Source: an uncultured Clostridia bacterium (lineage in GTDB: Bacteria > Bacillota > Clostridia > Christensenellales > Borkfalkiaceae). From it: a DNA stretch of 34,668 nt. Location of the stretch: assembly GCA_946540675.1 (NCBI GenBank), contig CAMNIW010000002.1, positions 1 to 34,668 on the forward strand. Reading direction: 5' to 3'. Made by a program: the position numbers and the translations under genes. The notes under the pieces are model-generated. The model was given only the letters and a program-made list of their open reading frames with translations, had not been told where the DNA came from and did not search any database. Positions 1 through 7,853 of the stretch are shown in pieces (the stretch's first letter is position 1; each line of letters opens with the position of its first letter).

Positions 1-1
1 C

Positions 2-220
2 GAGAGCAGCGAAATAACCGATTCCATAAGGCGCGGACACATAGCCTACGTCATCAATACCAGCGAAGTCGGCGCGGCGAGAGAACTCTCGGACGGTTAC
101 GAGATAAGAAAATGCGCCACCGAAAGCAACGTCACTATGTTTACGTCGCTCGACACCGTAAGGGTTTTGCTCGACGTACTCGAAGAGACCACGCTCACCA
201 TATCGACGATAGACGCGTAA
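2..220 (+). CDS. carB: carbamoyl-phosphate synthase large subunit, C-terminal MGS-like end (5' truncated by window)
   Basis: Open frame from base 2 reads ESSEITDSIRRGHIAYVINTSEVGAARELSDGYEIRKCATESNVTMFTSLDTVRVLLDVLEETTLTISTIDA*; directly precedes pyrK. Confidence 0.75.
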   Translation, partial: ESSEITDSIRRGHIAYVINTSEVGAARELSDGYEIRKCATESNVTMFTSLDTVRVLLDVLEETTLTISTIDA

Positions 221-224
221 AATT

Positions 225-965
225 ATGAAACAGGGAATATATACCGTAAGCGAAAACTTAAAAATAGCGGACGGAGTTTACAGAATGACTTTGTCGGGCG
301 ACCCGTCCGCAATAACCGCGGCGGGGCAGTTCGTAAACCTTCTTACGGACGGGTGTTATCTCCGTCGTCCGATCTCGGTGTGCGAAGTAGGAAAAGACGG
401 CTTTACCATAATATATAAAGTCGTCGGCAAGGGCACGGAGAAGATGAGCCGCGCGAAGAAGGGAGACGAATTCGACGTGCTGACGGGGCTCGGCAACGGT
501 TACGACGTCGCGGCGTCGGGGAAAAGTCCGCTCCTTATAGGCGGCGGAGTCGGAGTTCCGCCCCTTTACGAACTCGCCAAAAGGCTGACGGCGCAGGGAA
601 AACGGGTTTCGGTGATAATCGGATTCAACAAAAAGAGCGAAGTCTTTTACGAAAAGGAATTTTTATCTCTCGGATGCAAAGTGTTCGTCGCGACGGCGGA
701 CGGGTCTTACGGAGAAAAGGGCTTTGTGACCGACGTTATGAAAAAAGTCGGTACGTATACCTATTTTTACGCCTGCGGACCCGAACCTATGCTCAAAGCG
801 GTGTATAAGAAATCGGAGACGGACGGAGAATTCAGTTTCGAGCGGCGTATGGGTTGCGGCTTCGGCGCGTGTATGGGCTGTTCGTGTAAAACCGTGACGG
901 GCAACAAGCGCATATGCAAGGAAGGACCCGTCATAAAGAAGGGGGATATAATATGGGAAGACTGA
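225..965 (+). CDS. pyrK: dihydroorotate dehydrogenase B electron transfer subunit
   Basis: FAD/NAD reductase-type protein with C-terminal 2Fe-2S cysteines (CGFGACMGCSC...C); adjacent to pyrD. Confidence 0.93.
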   Translation: MKQGIYTVSENLKIADGVYRMTLSGDPSAITAAGQFVNLLTDGCYLRRPISVCEVGKDGFTIIYKVVGKGTEKMSRAKKGDEFDVLTGLGNGYDVAASGKSPLLIGGGVGVPPLYELAKRLTAQGKRVSVIIGFNKKSEVFYEKEFLSLGCKVFVATADGSYGEKGFVTDVMKKVGTYTYFYACGPEPMLKAVYKKSETDGEFSFERRMGCGFGACMGCSCKTVTGNKRICKEGPVIKKGDIIWED

Positions 966-1852
966 GCGTTGACCTTTGCGGCATAGAACTCGACAATCCG
1001 GTAATACCCGCAAGCGGCACTTTCGGCTACGGTTACGAGTTCGCCGATCTCTACGACATAAATATTCTCGGGACGTTTTCTTTCAAGGGTACGACCAAAG
1101 AGCCGAGATTCGGCAACCCGACGCCGAGAATAGCCGAATGCGCTTCCGGTATGCTCAATTCGGTCGGGCTGCAAAACCCGGGCGCGGAAAAGGTCGTTTC
1201 GGAAGAACTTCCGCGGCTTAAAAAGGTGTTCGGCAAAAAGGTAATGGCTAACGTCAGCGGTTTTTCGGTCGAAGAATACGTCGAAACTTGCAGAATTTTG
1301 GACGGACAGGAGCAGGTAGGGTGGATAGAAGTCAACGTTTCCTGCCCCAACGTGCACGGCGGGGGGATGAGTTTCGGTACCGACGCGCGCGCCGCCGCCG
1401 AAGTTACGGCAAAGGTGAAGGCGGCGACTGAAAAGCCGATAATAATAAAACTTTCGCCCAACGTTACCGATATAGTCCCGATAGCGCGCGCGTGCGAAGA
1501 CGCAGGCGCTGACGGGATAAGTCTGATAAACACTTTGCTCGGAATGCGCATTGACCTGAAAACGAGAAAGCCCGTACTCAAAAACGTGACGGGCGGACTT
1601 TCGGGGCCGGCGGTGTTTCCCGTCGCCCTTCGTATGGTCTATCAGACGGCGAAGGCGGTAAAAATTCCCGTCGTCGGCATGGGCGGAGTCGCGAGCGCCG
1701 AAGACGTGCTGGAAATGATGCTCGCGGGGGCGACCGCGGTAGAAGTCGGCGCCGCCAATCTCGTAAACCCTTACGCTTGCAGGGATATAATACGCGACCT
1801 GCCCGCGGCGATGGACAAATACGGAATAAAAACTCTTAAGGAGATAAGATAA
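953..1852 (+). CDS. pyrD: dihydroorotate dehydrogenase (type 1B catalytic subunit)
   Basis: MGRLSVDLCGIELDNPVIPASGTFGYG...; the ATG at 953 fits the family start better than the tracked start at 914; overlaps pyrK by 13 nt. Confidence 0.93.
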   Translation: MGRLSVDLCGIELDNPVIPASGTFGYGYEFADLYDINILGTFSFKGTTKEPRFGNPTPRIAECASGMLNSVGLQNPGAEKVVSEELPRLKKVFGKKVMANVSGFSVEEYVETCRILDGQEQVGWIEVNVSCPNVHGGGMSFGTDARAAAEVTAKVKAATEKPIIIKLSPNVTDIVPIARACEDAGADGISLINTLLGMRIDLKTRKPVLKNVTGGLSGPAVFPVALRMVYQTAKAVKIPVVGMGGVASAEDVLEMMLAGATAVEVGAANLVNPYACRDIIRDLPAAMDKYGIKTLKEIR

Positions 1853-2553
1853 TGGCAAAAGACGTAATTATAGCCTGCGACTTTCCGTCAAAGGAACAGA
1901 CGCTTGCTTTTCTGGATAAATTCACGGGGAGAAAACCCTTCGTAAAGATAGGTATGGAACTTTTCTATGCCGAAGGCCCCGACGTCGTGAGAGAGATAAA
2001 GAAAAGGGGACACAAAATATTTCTCGACCTTAAACTCCACGATATACCCAACACGGTAAAGCGCGCGATGGCGGTGCTGACAAAACTCGACGCGGACATA
2101 GTAAACGTCCACGCGGCAGGCGGCACGGAAATGATGAAAAGGGCGGCGGAAGGTCTTATAAGGGAAGACGGCACGCGTCCGCTCATCATTGCGATAACGC
2201 AACTCACGTCTACCGACGACGAAACTTTAAGGCGGGACATTCTCATTGACAGACCTATGGAAGAAGTGGTCGGAAGTTACGCGCTCACCGCAAAAAACGC
2301 GGGGCTCGACGGGGTGGTGTGCTCTCCGCTCGAAGCGGCGAAAGTGCACGGCGCGTGCGGAAAGGACTTTTTGACGGTAACTCCGGGCGTTCGTTTCGAC
2401 GGCGGCGAAAAGGGCGACCAAAAGAGAGTTACCACGCCGGAAAAGGCGAGAGAACTCGGATCGGACTACATCGTTATGGGCAGACCCATAACGGCGGCGG
2501 AAGATCCGGTAAAGGCGTACGAAAGGGCGCTCAAAGAATTTTTGGGAGAGTGA
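1852..2553 (+). CDS. pyrF: orotidine 5'-phosphate decarboxylase
   Basis: FLDLKLHDIPNTV motif and C-terminal GRPIT; operon context. Confidence 0.93.
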   Translation: MAKDVIIACDFPSKEQTLAFLDKFTGRKPFVKIGMELFYAEGPDVVREIKKRGHKIFLDLKLHDIPNTVKRAMAVLTKLDADIVNVHAAGGTEMMKRAAEGLIREDGTRPLIIAITQLTSTDDETLRRDILIDRPMEEVVGSYALTAKNAGLDGVVCSPLEAAKVHGACGKDFLTVTPGVRFDGGEKGDQKRVTTPEKARELGSDYIVMGRPITAAEDPVKAYERALKEFLGE

Positions 2554-2556
2554 AAT

Positions 2557-3195
2557 ATGGAAGAGAGAAAGGTAAAGATAGCAAAAGACCTGCTTAAAAT
2601 CAAGGCGGTGTTTTTCAGCCCCGACAAGCCGTTTACCTGGGCGAGCGGAATAAAGAGTCCCGTGTATTGCGACAACAGGCTGACTCTCACCGCGCCCGAC
2701 GTCAGGAACGACGTCGAAAACGGACTTGCGGAAGCGATAAAGGAGAATTATCCCGAAGTCGAAGTGCTTATGGGCACGTCCACCGCAGGTATAGCGCACG
2801 CCGCGATAGTCGGACACATAACGGGTCTTCCGATGGGTTACGTCCGTTCGGGCGCGAAAGACCACGGCAGGCAGAACCAAATCGAAGGCAAACTCGAAAA
2901 AGGACAGAAAGTAGTCGTCGTTGAAGACCTTATATCGACGGGCGGAAGCGTTCTCGAAGTGGTGGACGTTTTGAGAGCGGCGGGCGCGGAAGTGCTCGGG
3001 ATAGCGAGCATTTTCACATACGGTATGAAAAAAGGCTTACAACGGCTTAAAGAAGCCGACGTAAAAAACGTTTCGCTCACCGATTTCGACGTGATAGCCG
3101 AAGTCGCGGCGGCGGAAGGGTATATAGAAAAAGAAGACGTCGAAAGGTTGATAAAGTTCAGGAACGACCCTTCGGACGAAAGTTGGATAAAGTGA
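2557..3195 (+). CDS. pyrE: orotate phosphoribosyltransferase
   Basis: PRPP-binding motif VVVVEDLISTGGS; operon context. Confidence 0.93.
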   Translation: MEERKVKIAKDLLKIKAVFFSPDKPFTWASGIKSPVYCDNRLTLTAPDVRNDVENGLAEAIKENYPEVEVLMGTSTAGIAHAAIVGHITGLPMGYVRSGAKDHGRQNQIEGKLEKGQKVVVVEDLISTGGSVLEVVDVLRAAGAEVLGIASIFTYGMKKGLQRLKEADVKNVSLTDFDVIAEVAAAEGYIEKEDVERLIKFRNDPSDESWIK

Positions 3196-3196
3196 T

Positions 3197-4291
3197 ATGA
3201 GAAGCGTAATAGATATTCTCGACCTTACGAGAGAAGAAGTGGACGGGCTCGTGGAAAAAGCCCTTGACATAATAGCCGACCCGAAGAAGTATTCGGAGAT
3301 ATGTCGCGGCAAAAAACTCGCCACGCTCTTTTTCGAGCCGTCGACGAGAACTCGTCTTTCCTTTGAAGCGGCGATGTACGAACTCGGCGGAAACGTCCTG
3401 TCCGTTCCGGGCGCGTCGCTGTCTTCGGCGGCAAAGGGAGAGAGCGTTGCGGACACCGCCAAAGTCGTTTCCTGCTACGCGGATATAATAGCGATACGCC
3501 ACCCCAAGGAAGGCGCGGCCGCCGTCGCGGCGAACAGCGCGGACATACCCGTCATCAACGCGGGCGACGGCGGACACTGCCACCCGACGCAGACTCTTAC
3601 CGATATGCTGACCATACACAGGGAAAAGGGCAGGTTCGACGATCTCGTCGTGGGATTTTGCGGCGACCTTAAATACGGCAGGACGGTACATTCGCTCATA
3701 AACTCCCTGTCGCGGTATAAAAACGTAAAACTCGTTCTCATCTCGCCCGAAGAACTGAAACTTCCGGGATACGTAAAGCGCGGAGCGATAGCGAGAAGCG
3801 GTATGGAATACGTCGAAACGGCGAGCCTTGAAGAATATATGCCCGAACTCGACGTCCTTTATATGACGAGAATACAAAGGGAAAGGTTTGCCGACGCCGA
3901 CGAATACGAAAGGCTTAAAGACAGTTACGTTTTGACGCCCGAAAAACTCGTCCCCGCAAAAGAAGATATGATAATACTTCATCCCCTTCCGCGCGTCAAC
4001 GAGATAAGCGTCAGGGTAGACGAAGACAAAAGGGCGTGCTACTTCAAGCAGGCGCTCAACGGCAAGTATATACGTATGGCGCTCATACTCAAACTGCTCG
4101 AAGAAGCCGAAAACAAGGAGAAAGAGCCGCCGTTTAAGGGCAAGAAGTTGATTTACGGCAAGTATACCTGCAAAAACGACAGGTGTATAACGACCGTCGA
4201 ACAGGAACTCACGCCGATATTTTTCCCCGCGGAGTGCGAAGAAGGAAAATTCCGTTGCGCCTACTGCGAGAAAAAAGTCAAAACCGAATAG
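3197..4291 (+). CDS. pyrB: aspartate carbamoyltransferase catalytic chain with C-terminal PyrI-like zinc ribbon
   Basis: FEPSTRTRLSFEAAM and HPLPR motifs; C-terminal CKNDRC...CAYCEKK (Cx4C...Cx2C) as in the PyrI zinc domain. Confidence 0.92.
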   Translation: MRSVIDILDLTREEVDGLVEKALDIIADPKKYSEICRGKKLATLFFEPSTRTRLSFEAAMYELGGNVLSVPGASLSSAAKGESVADTAKVVSCYADIIAIRHPKEGAAAVAANSADIPVINAGDGGHCHPTQTLTDMLTIHREKGRFDDLVVGFCGDLKYGRTVHSLINSLSRYKNVKLVLISPEELKLPGYVKRGAIARSGMEYVETASLEEYMPELDVLYMTRIQRERFADADEYERLKDSYVLTPEKLVPAKEDMIILHPLPRVNEISVRVDEDKRACYFKQALNGKYIRMALILKLLEEAENKEKEPPFKGKKLIYGKYTCKNDRCITTVEQELTPIFFPAECEEGKFRCAYCEKKVKTE

Positions 4292-4303
4292 AGAACGCCG
4301 AAA

Positions 4304-4335
4304 AAAGCGGGGACGGAAAATTCCGTCCCCGCTTT
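4304..4335. terminator. bidirectional hairpin between convergent pyrB and the 4343-4813 gene
   Basis: aaagcggggacggaa-aa-ttccgtccccgcttt, 15-bp perfect stem. Confidence 0.8.
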
Positions 4336-4342
4336 GCGGTCA

Positions 4343-4813
4343 TCAAAACTCTTCACCGTTGAGTCTGGTTATTATTTTAGCCATCGCCTTTATTTCGGAG
4401 TCGCTCATATTTTCGGAGTATTCGGCAAGGACGCCCGCAGTCTGTTCTTCGGTCTTACACTCTCTGACCGCCGAGAGAGCCGAAGGAAGTTTGTCTTCGG
4501 GGACGAAAGTCTTTATAAGTTCTTCCGTCGCGTCTTTTTTTGCGCCCCTGCAAAAGACGTTTCCTATCGCGAAAGACAGTCCGAAGACGGTCGTTCCGCG
4601 CTCGGGGAGCGTTCCGAAGTCGCCGCCCGTCGCGGCGAGATATACGGCAAAGGCAAGAAAGGAAAGGGCGAGTTTTATCGCCGTTTCCGTGCGTTCAGGC
4701 AGACGGGGAAACAGTTTTCTTATCGCCGCGTATACGGCGAGCACCGCGCCCGCGGCGAGAAAAGTTTCCAGTCCGAAACGATTGAGCATCGCGAATATTT
4801 TTACAGTTTCCAT
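4343..4813 (-). CDS. uncharacterised small membrane protein (about 156 aa)
   Basis: METVKIFAMLNRFGLETFLAAGAVLAVYAAIRKLF... with two hydrophobic segments; ATG at 4813 preceded by GGCGGTGAAA; the tracked start at 4870 lies inside the repeat array. Confidence 0.6.
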   Translation of the reverse strand: METVKIFAMLNRFGLETFLAAGAVLAVYAAIRKLFPRLPERTETAIKLALSFLAFAVYLAATGGDFGTLPERGTTVFGLSFAIGNVFCRGAKKDATEELIKTFVPEDKLPSALSAVRECKTEEQTAGVLAEYSENMSDSEIKAMAKIITRLNGEEF

Positions 4814-5157
4814 TTTCACCGCCTTACGGGCGGAGAAATCCGGGCGAAATGCACTTTTCCGAGAAAGCACAAAGGTCTGCCGCCCGTTTTTTCACCGCCT
4901 TACGGGCGGAGAAATACGGGCGAAACGCACTTTTCCGAGAAAGCGCAAAGGTCTGCCGCTCGTTTTTTCACCGCCTTACGGGCGGAAAAATCCGGGCGAA
5001 GCGCACTTTTCCTGTCGAAGAGCGGAAACAAACCGCCCGTTTTTCACCGCCTTACGGGCGGAGAAATCCGGGCGAAACGCACTTTTCCGAGAAAGCACAA
5101 AGGTCTGCCGCCCGTTTTTTCACCGCCTTACGGGCGGAGAAATCCGGGCGAAACGCA
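4813..5157. repeat. 76-bp tandem repeat array, 4 full units plus a 41-bp partial unit
   Basis: ttttcaccgccttacgggcgg starts at 4813, 4889, 4965, 5041 and 5117, exactly 76 bp apart; each unit has ccgcc-ttacg-ggcgg. Confidence 0.95.
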
Positions 5158-5159
5158 AA

Positions 5160-5321
5160 TTATTCGTCGTCGTTTTTCGGCTTCGGGAAAGATTTTTCGC
5201 CCGTCGGCAAAGGAGCGTTTTTTTCGGGCTCGCTTCGCCGAAATAAGCCGTCGGGCAAATCGGGAACGTTTTTAAGCCTTTTCGGGCACAACTTCTTTTT
5301 CAAATAAAACCTGTTCGGCAT
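5160..5321 (-). CDS. small basic hypothetical protein (53 aa), not in ORF track
   Basis: ATG preceded by GGAGGGATAT; reads MPNRFYLKKKLCPKRLKNVPDLPDGLFRRSEPEKNAPLPTGEKSFPKPKNDDE*. Confidence 0.55.
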   Translation of the reverse strand: MPNRFYLKKKLCPKRLKNVPDLPDGLFRRSEPEKNAPLPTGEKSFPKPKNDDE

Positions 5322-5397
5322 ATATCCCTCCGCCCTATCGTTTTTCCAGACGCGGAAAGATTATAACGCCGTTTTTCCGAAAGTCAAGAGTTTACTG

Positions 5398-7659
5398 TCA
5401 GCAAACTTTTTTGAAAATTCTCACGCAAAAGGCGGTCATATCGTCTTTCGCTTCTCCGCCCGTAAGAGCGAGCGCGCGGTTTAATATGTTGTCCGCGAGA
5501 ATTTTGGGGTTGAGAGCCCTTTGCGACGACAAAAACCCGACGAGATCGCCGGAAGAGCCGAACGCGTCCGACACGCCGTCGCTCATAAAGACTATCACGT
5601 CGCCGCTCGAAAGAGTTGTTCTGCTTATCGTCGGGCGCATTTCGTCGAGTATTCCGAGCGGCAAAGAATTGCCTTCCACGATCTTTACCGAGTCCTTTGT
5701 GACGACGAAGGAATACGGCGAGCCTATCTTTATGAAGTCCGCACCGCCCGAAGAAAGGTCGATGACGCCTATATCCATGGCGGTGAAGTCGTCTTTGCGG
5801 TTAAAGGCGAGAAGTTTGTTTACCGTGGAAAGCACGGTTTCGGACGGAAGTCCCGCCTTGTAAAAGGTTTCGACCAGCGATATGGCGGTGGCGGAAACGT
5901 CTTCCGCGCCTTCTCCGCTGCCCATACCGTCGTTTAAGGCTATCAGGAACTTGTTTTCGGACAGTTTGGTCACCGAGTGGGTGTCTCCGCTTTTTTGCTT
6001 GTCGGATTTTGTCGTCGCCGCTATCCCGAACACGGCGTCGAAAGTCGGCGCGCGCTTTAACGTTACGGACGACAGATCTCGCGTAAGGTCGGCTTTTGCG
6101 GTTATCGCCGGCGGAAAACCGAAAACTTCTTCCACGGACTGTAAAAACGCCTTTTTGGCGACGTCTTTTTGCGGAAGAGTGACGTTTATCTCGACGTCGC
6201 TATCGTCGCCGAACACGAGCGCTTCGGTCGCAAAAATGCCTTCCGTAAACAGTTTTTTAAGCAATTTCTTTTCGCTGTCGCGCCTGATTTCGAGTTGTCT
6301 GCTCATAGAAAAAGCCAACGCTTTCAAAACCGCAGACAGTCCTTTCGTTTCGGACAGGACGAGTTGTCTGCCGCTTTCAAGCGCTTCGTTTTCGTCCATT
6401 TCGCGCTCGAACAGTTTTATAAGAGAATTGACTTTTTCGGTCACGCTTTCGGGATAGGCGCAGTTTTCCGAGAAGGATCGGGGAAGGTCGACAAGGTTCA
6501 GTCTGCCTTTGGCGAACCCGATAGACACCGCGTTTTTAAGTATTTCGGGCGAAGGGAAATCGCGGTTGCGGCACTTTTTAAGCGACGGACAAACCGAACA
6601 CACCGAAAGAAGCACGTCTTCGGCGGCGTTGTCCGTTATGCTTTCTTTGGAAACCGTTTTTTCTCCGAGTTTTTGCATAGAACCGTACATTTCGTCAAAG
6701 ACCGCCGCGATTTCGTACAGTTTTCCCGATACGGCGGAGCGGTTGCGGTTTACCGAGTATCTTACGAGATTGTCCGATTTGTATAGAGCCATCGCGTCCT
6801 TTAACCGTGAAAGACGCTTTGTCGGCGTAAAGAGAAACACGACCGACGGTATCAGCAGGATAAGCGAATAAGCGGGATCCTTTACGGGATAAACGTCGGT
6901 GAACAGCCACAGCATCACCTGTACCGCGACGACCGAGAAAGAAGTCAGTATCTTCGAGCGTTCGGAAAAAATCATCGCGGCAAGCGAACACACGAGAAAT
7001 ATCCCCATCGCCGAAAAACTCCTTTCGTACAGGCACACGGGCAGGGCGGACACGGCGGCGACCACGGCGGTAAAACCTTTCGGAAGGATGACCGCGGCGT
7101 AAAGCGTTATCGTAAGCCCCGCGGCTTGCCAGGCGTATGAGCCGAGTGAAACCGTCGCCCCGTACCCCACCGCGCAAAACAGCGTCGCCGCGGCTATAAA
7201 CTCGTCGGTTTTTACGCGGTATCTGAGACCTTTTATCAGCATAACGCGCGCGCCTGCGGTCATAATCACCGAAAAAGCCGAAACGGTTACGGAAATCACC
7301 GTCTTTTCGAGATAGCCGTAAGACGGTGACGCGGCGATAAAGGGTATAAGAGATATAAACGTGAGCGGTATTATCTCGAAAGTCGGCGTTCTTTTGTAGC
7401 GTCCCGCGATAAAAAAGTACGCGCATATCACGGCGCCGCAGGTCGCGCCTATCCATATCGGCGTTATGTCCGCGGATATGCAAAAGGGGAGAGCGTACAG
7501 AAAAAACGACGGAAGCGGATTGAGTCCGGCTCCGAGATTTCCGACGAGAAGCGCGGCGGAAAGCGGTGAAAATTTTCCGTCGGCGAGAGTTATAAAGACG
7601 TAGCCGACAAGGGTTGCGGCGTACTTCAGGATCCTTTTAAGGTCGACAGGTTTTCTCAT
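5398..7659 (-). CDS. spoIIE: stage II sporulation protein E (membrane PP2C-type phosphatase)
   Basis: Multi-TM N-terminus, Cys-containing middle region, C-terminal PP2C/SpoIIE domain (LIALNDGMGSGEGAEDVSATAISLVETFY...). Confidence 0.9.
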   Translation of the reverse strand: MRKPVDLKRILKYAATLVGYVFITLADGKFSPLSAALLVGNLGAGLNPLPSFFLYALPFCISADITPIWIGATCGAVICAYFFIAGRYKRTPTFEIIPLTFISLIPFIAASPSYGYLEKTVISVTVSAFSVIMTAGARVMLIKGLRYRVKTDEFIAAATLFCAVGYGATVSLGSYAWQAAGLTITLYAAVILPKGFTAVVAAVSALPVCLYERSFSAMGIFLVCSLAAMIFSERSKILTSFSVVAVQVMLWLFTDVYPVKDPAYSLILLIPSVVFLFTPTKRLSRLKDAMALYKSDNLVRYSVNRNRSAVSGKLYEIAAVFDEMYGSMQKLGEKTVSKESITDNAAEDVLLSVCSVCPSLKKCRNRDFPSPEILKNAVSIGFAKGRLNLVDLPRSFSENCAYPESVTEKVNSLIKLFEREMDENEALESGRQLVLSETKGLSAVLKALAFSMSRQLEIRRDSEKKLLKKLFTEGIFATEALVFGDDSDVEINVTLPQKDVAKKAFLQSVEEVFGFPPAITAKADLTRDLSSVTLKRAPTFDAVFGIAATTKSDKQKSGDTHSVTKLSENKFLIALNDGMGSGEGAEDVSATAISLVETFYKAGLPSETVLSTVNKLLAFNRKDDFTAMDIGVIDLSSGGADFIKIGSPYSFVVTKDSVKIVEGNSLPLGILDEMRPTISRTTLSSGDVIVFMSDGVSDAFGSSGDLVGFLSSQRALNPKILADNILNRALALTGGEAKDDMTAFCVRIFKKVC

Positions 7660-7799
7660 AAAACAAGTCCCTTTTTCGTTTGATACAAAGATTATAAAGG
7701 ACTTATCCGCGAAAATAATGCGTATTACGGTCGAAATTTGACCTATATTAGAAAAGTCGCGCCGACCGAGCGGCCTAAAGCGTTTTCCGCTTAAAAAAT

Positions 7800-7831
7800 T
7801 TACGCCCCCGCGGTTTTCCGCGGGGGCGTAA
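7800..7831 (-). terminator. intrinsic terminator of the galactokinase-like gene
   Basis: tacgcccccgcgg-tttt-ccgcgggggcgta stem; on the minus strand followed by TAAATTTTTT. Confidence 0.85.
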
Positions 7832-7853
7832 GAGTTTTGTCGTATATGCGTTT

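Noticed and set aside
914-952. Extended start of pyrD at 914
   Set aside because: Extension lies inside pyrK; the ATG at 953 matches the family N-terminus.
767-1858. 363-aa minus ORF antisense to pyrD (and similar antisense ORFs opposite rpsB, pyrB, dxr, phoH, pyrH)
   Set aside because: Codon-aligned antisense artefacts of codon bias; Arg/His/Phe/Tyr-rich compositions and no recognisable domains.
4813-5157. CRISPR array
   Set aside because: The whole 76-bp unit repeats without unique spacers; there are no cas genes in the window.
4334-5307. Plus-strand ORFs 4334-5275, 4359-5246 and 4849-5307 as genes
   Set aside because: They are generated by the stop-free 76-bp repeat and by sequence antisense to minus-strand genes; no convincing RBS, and peptides repeat in rotation.
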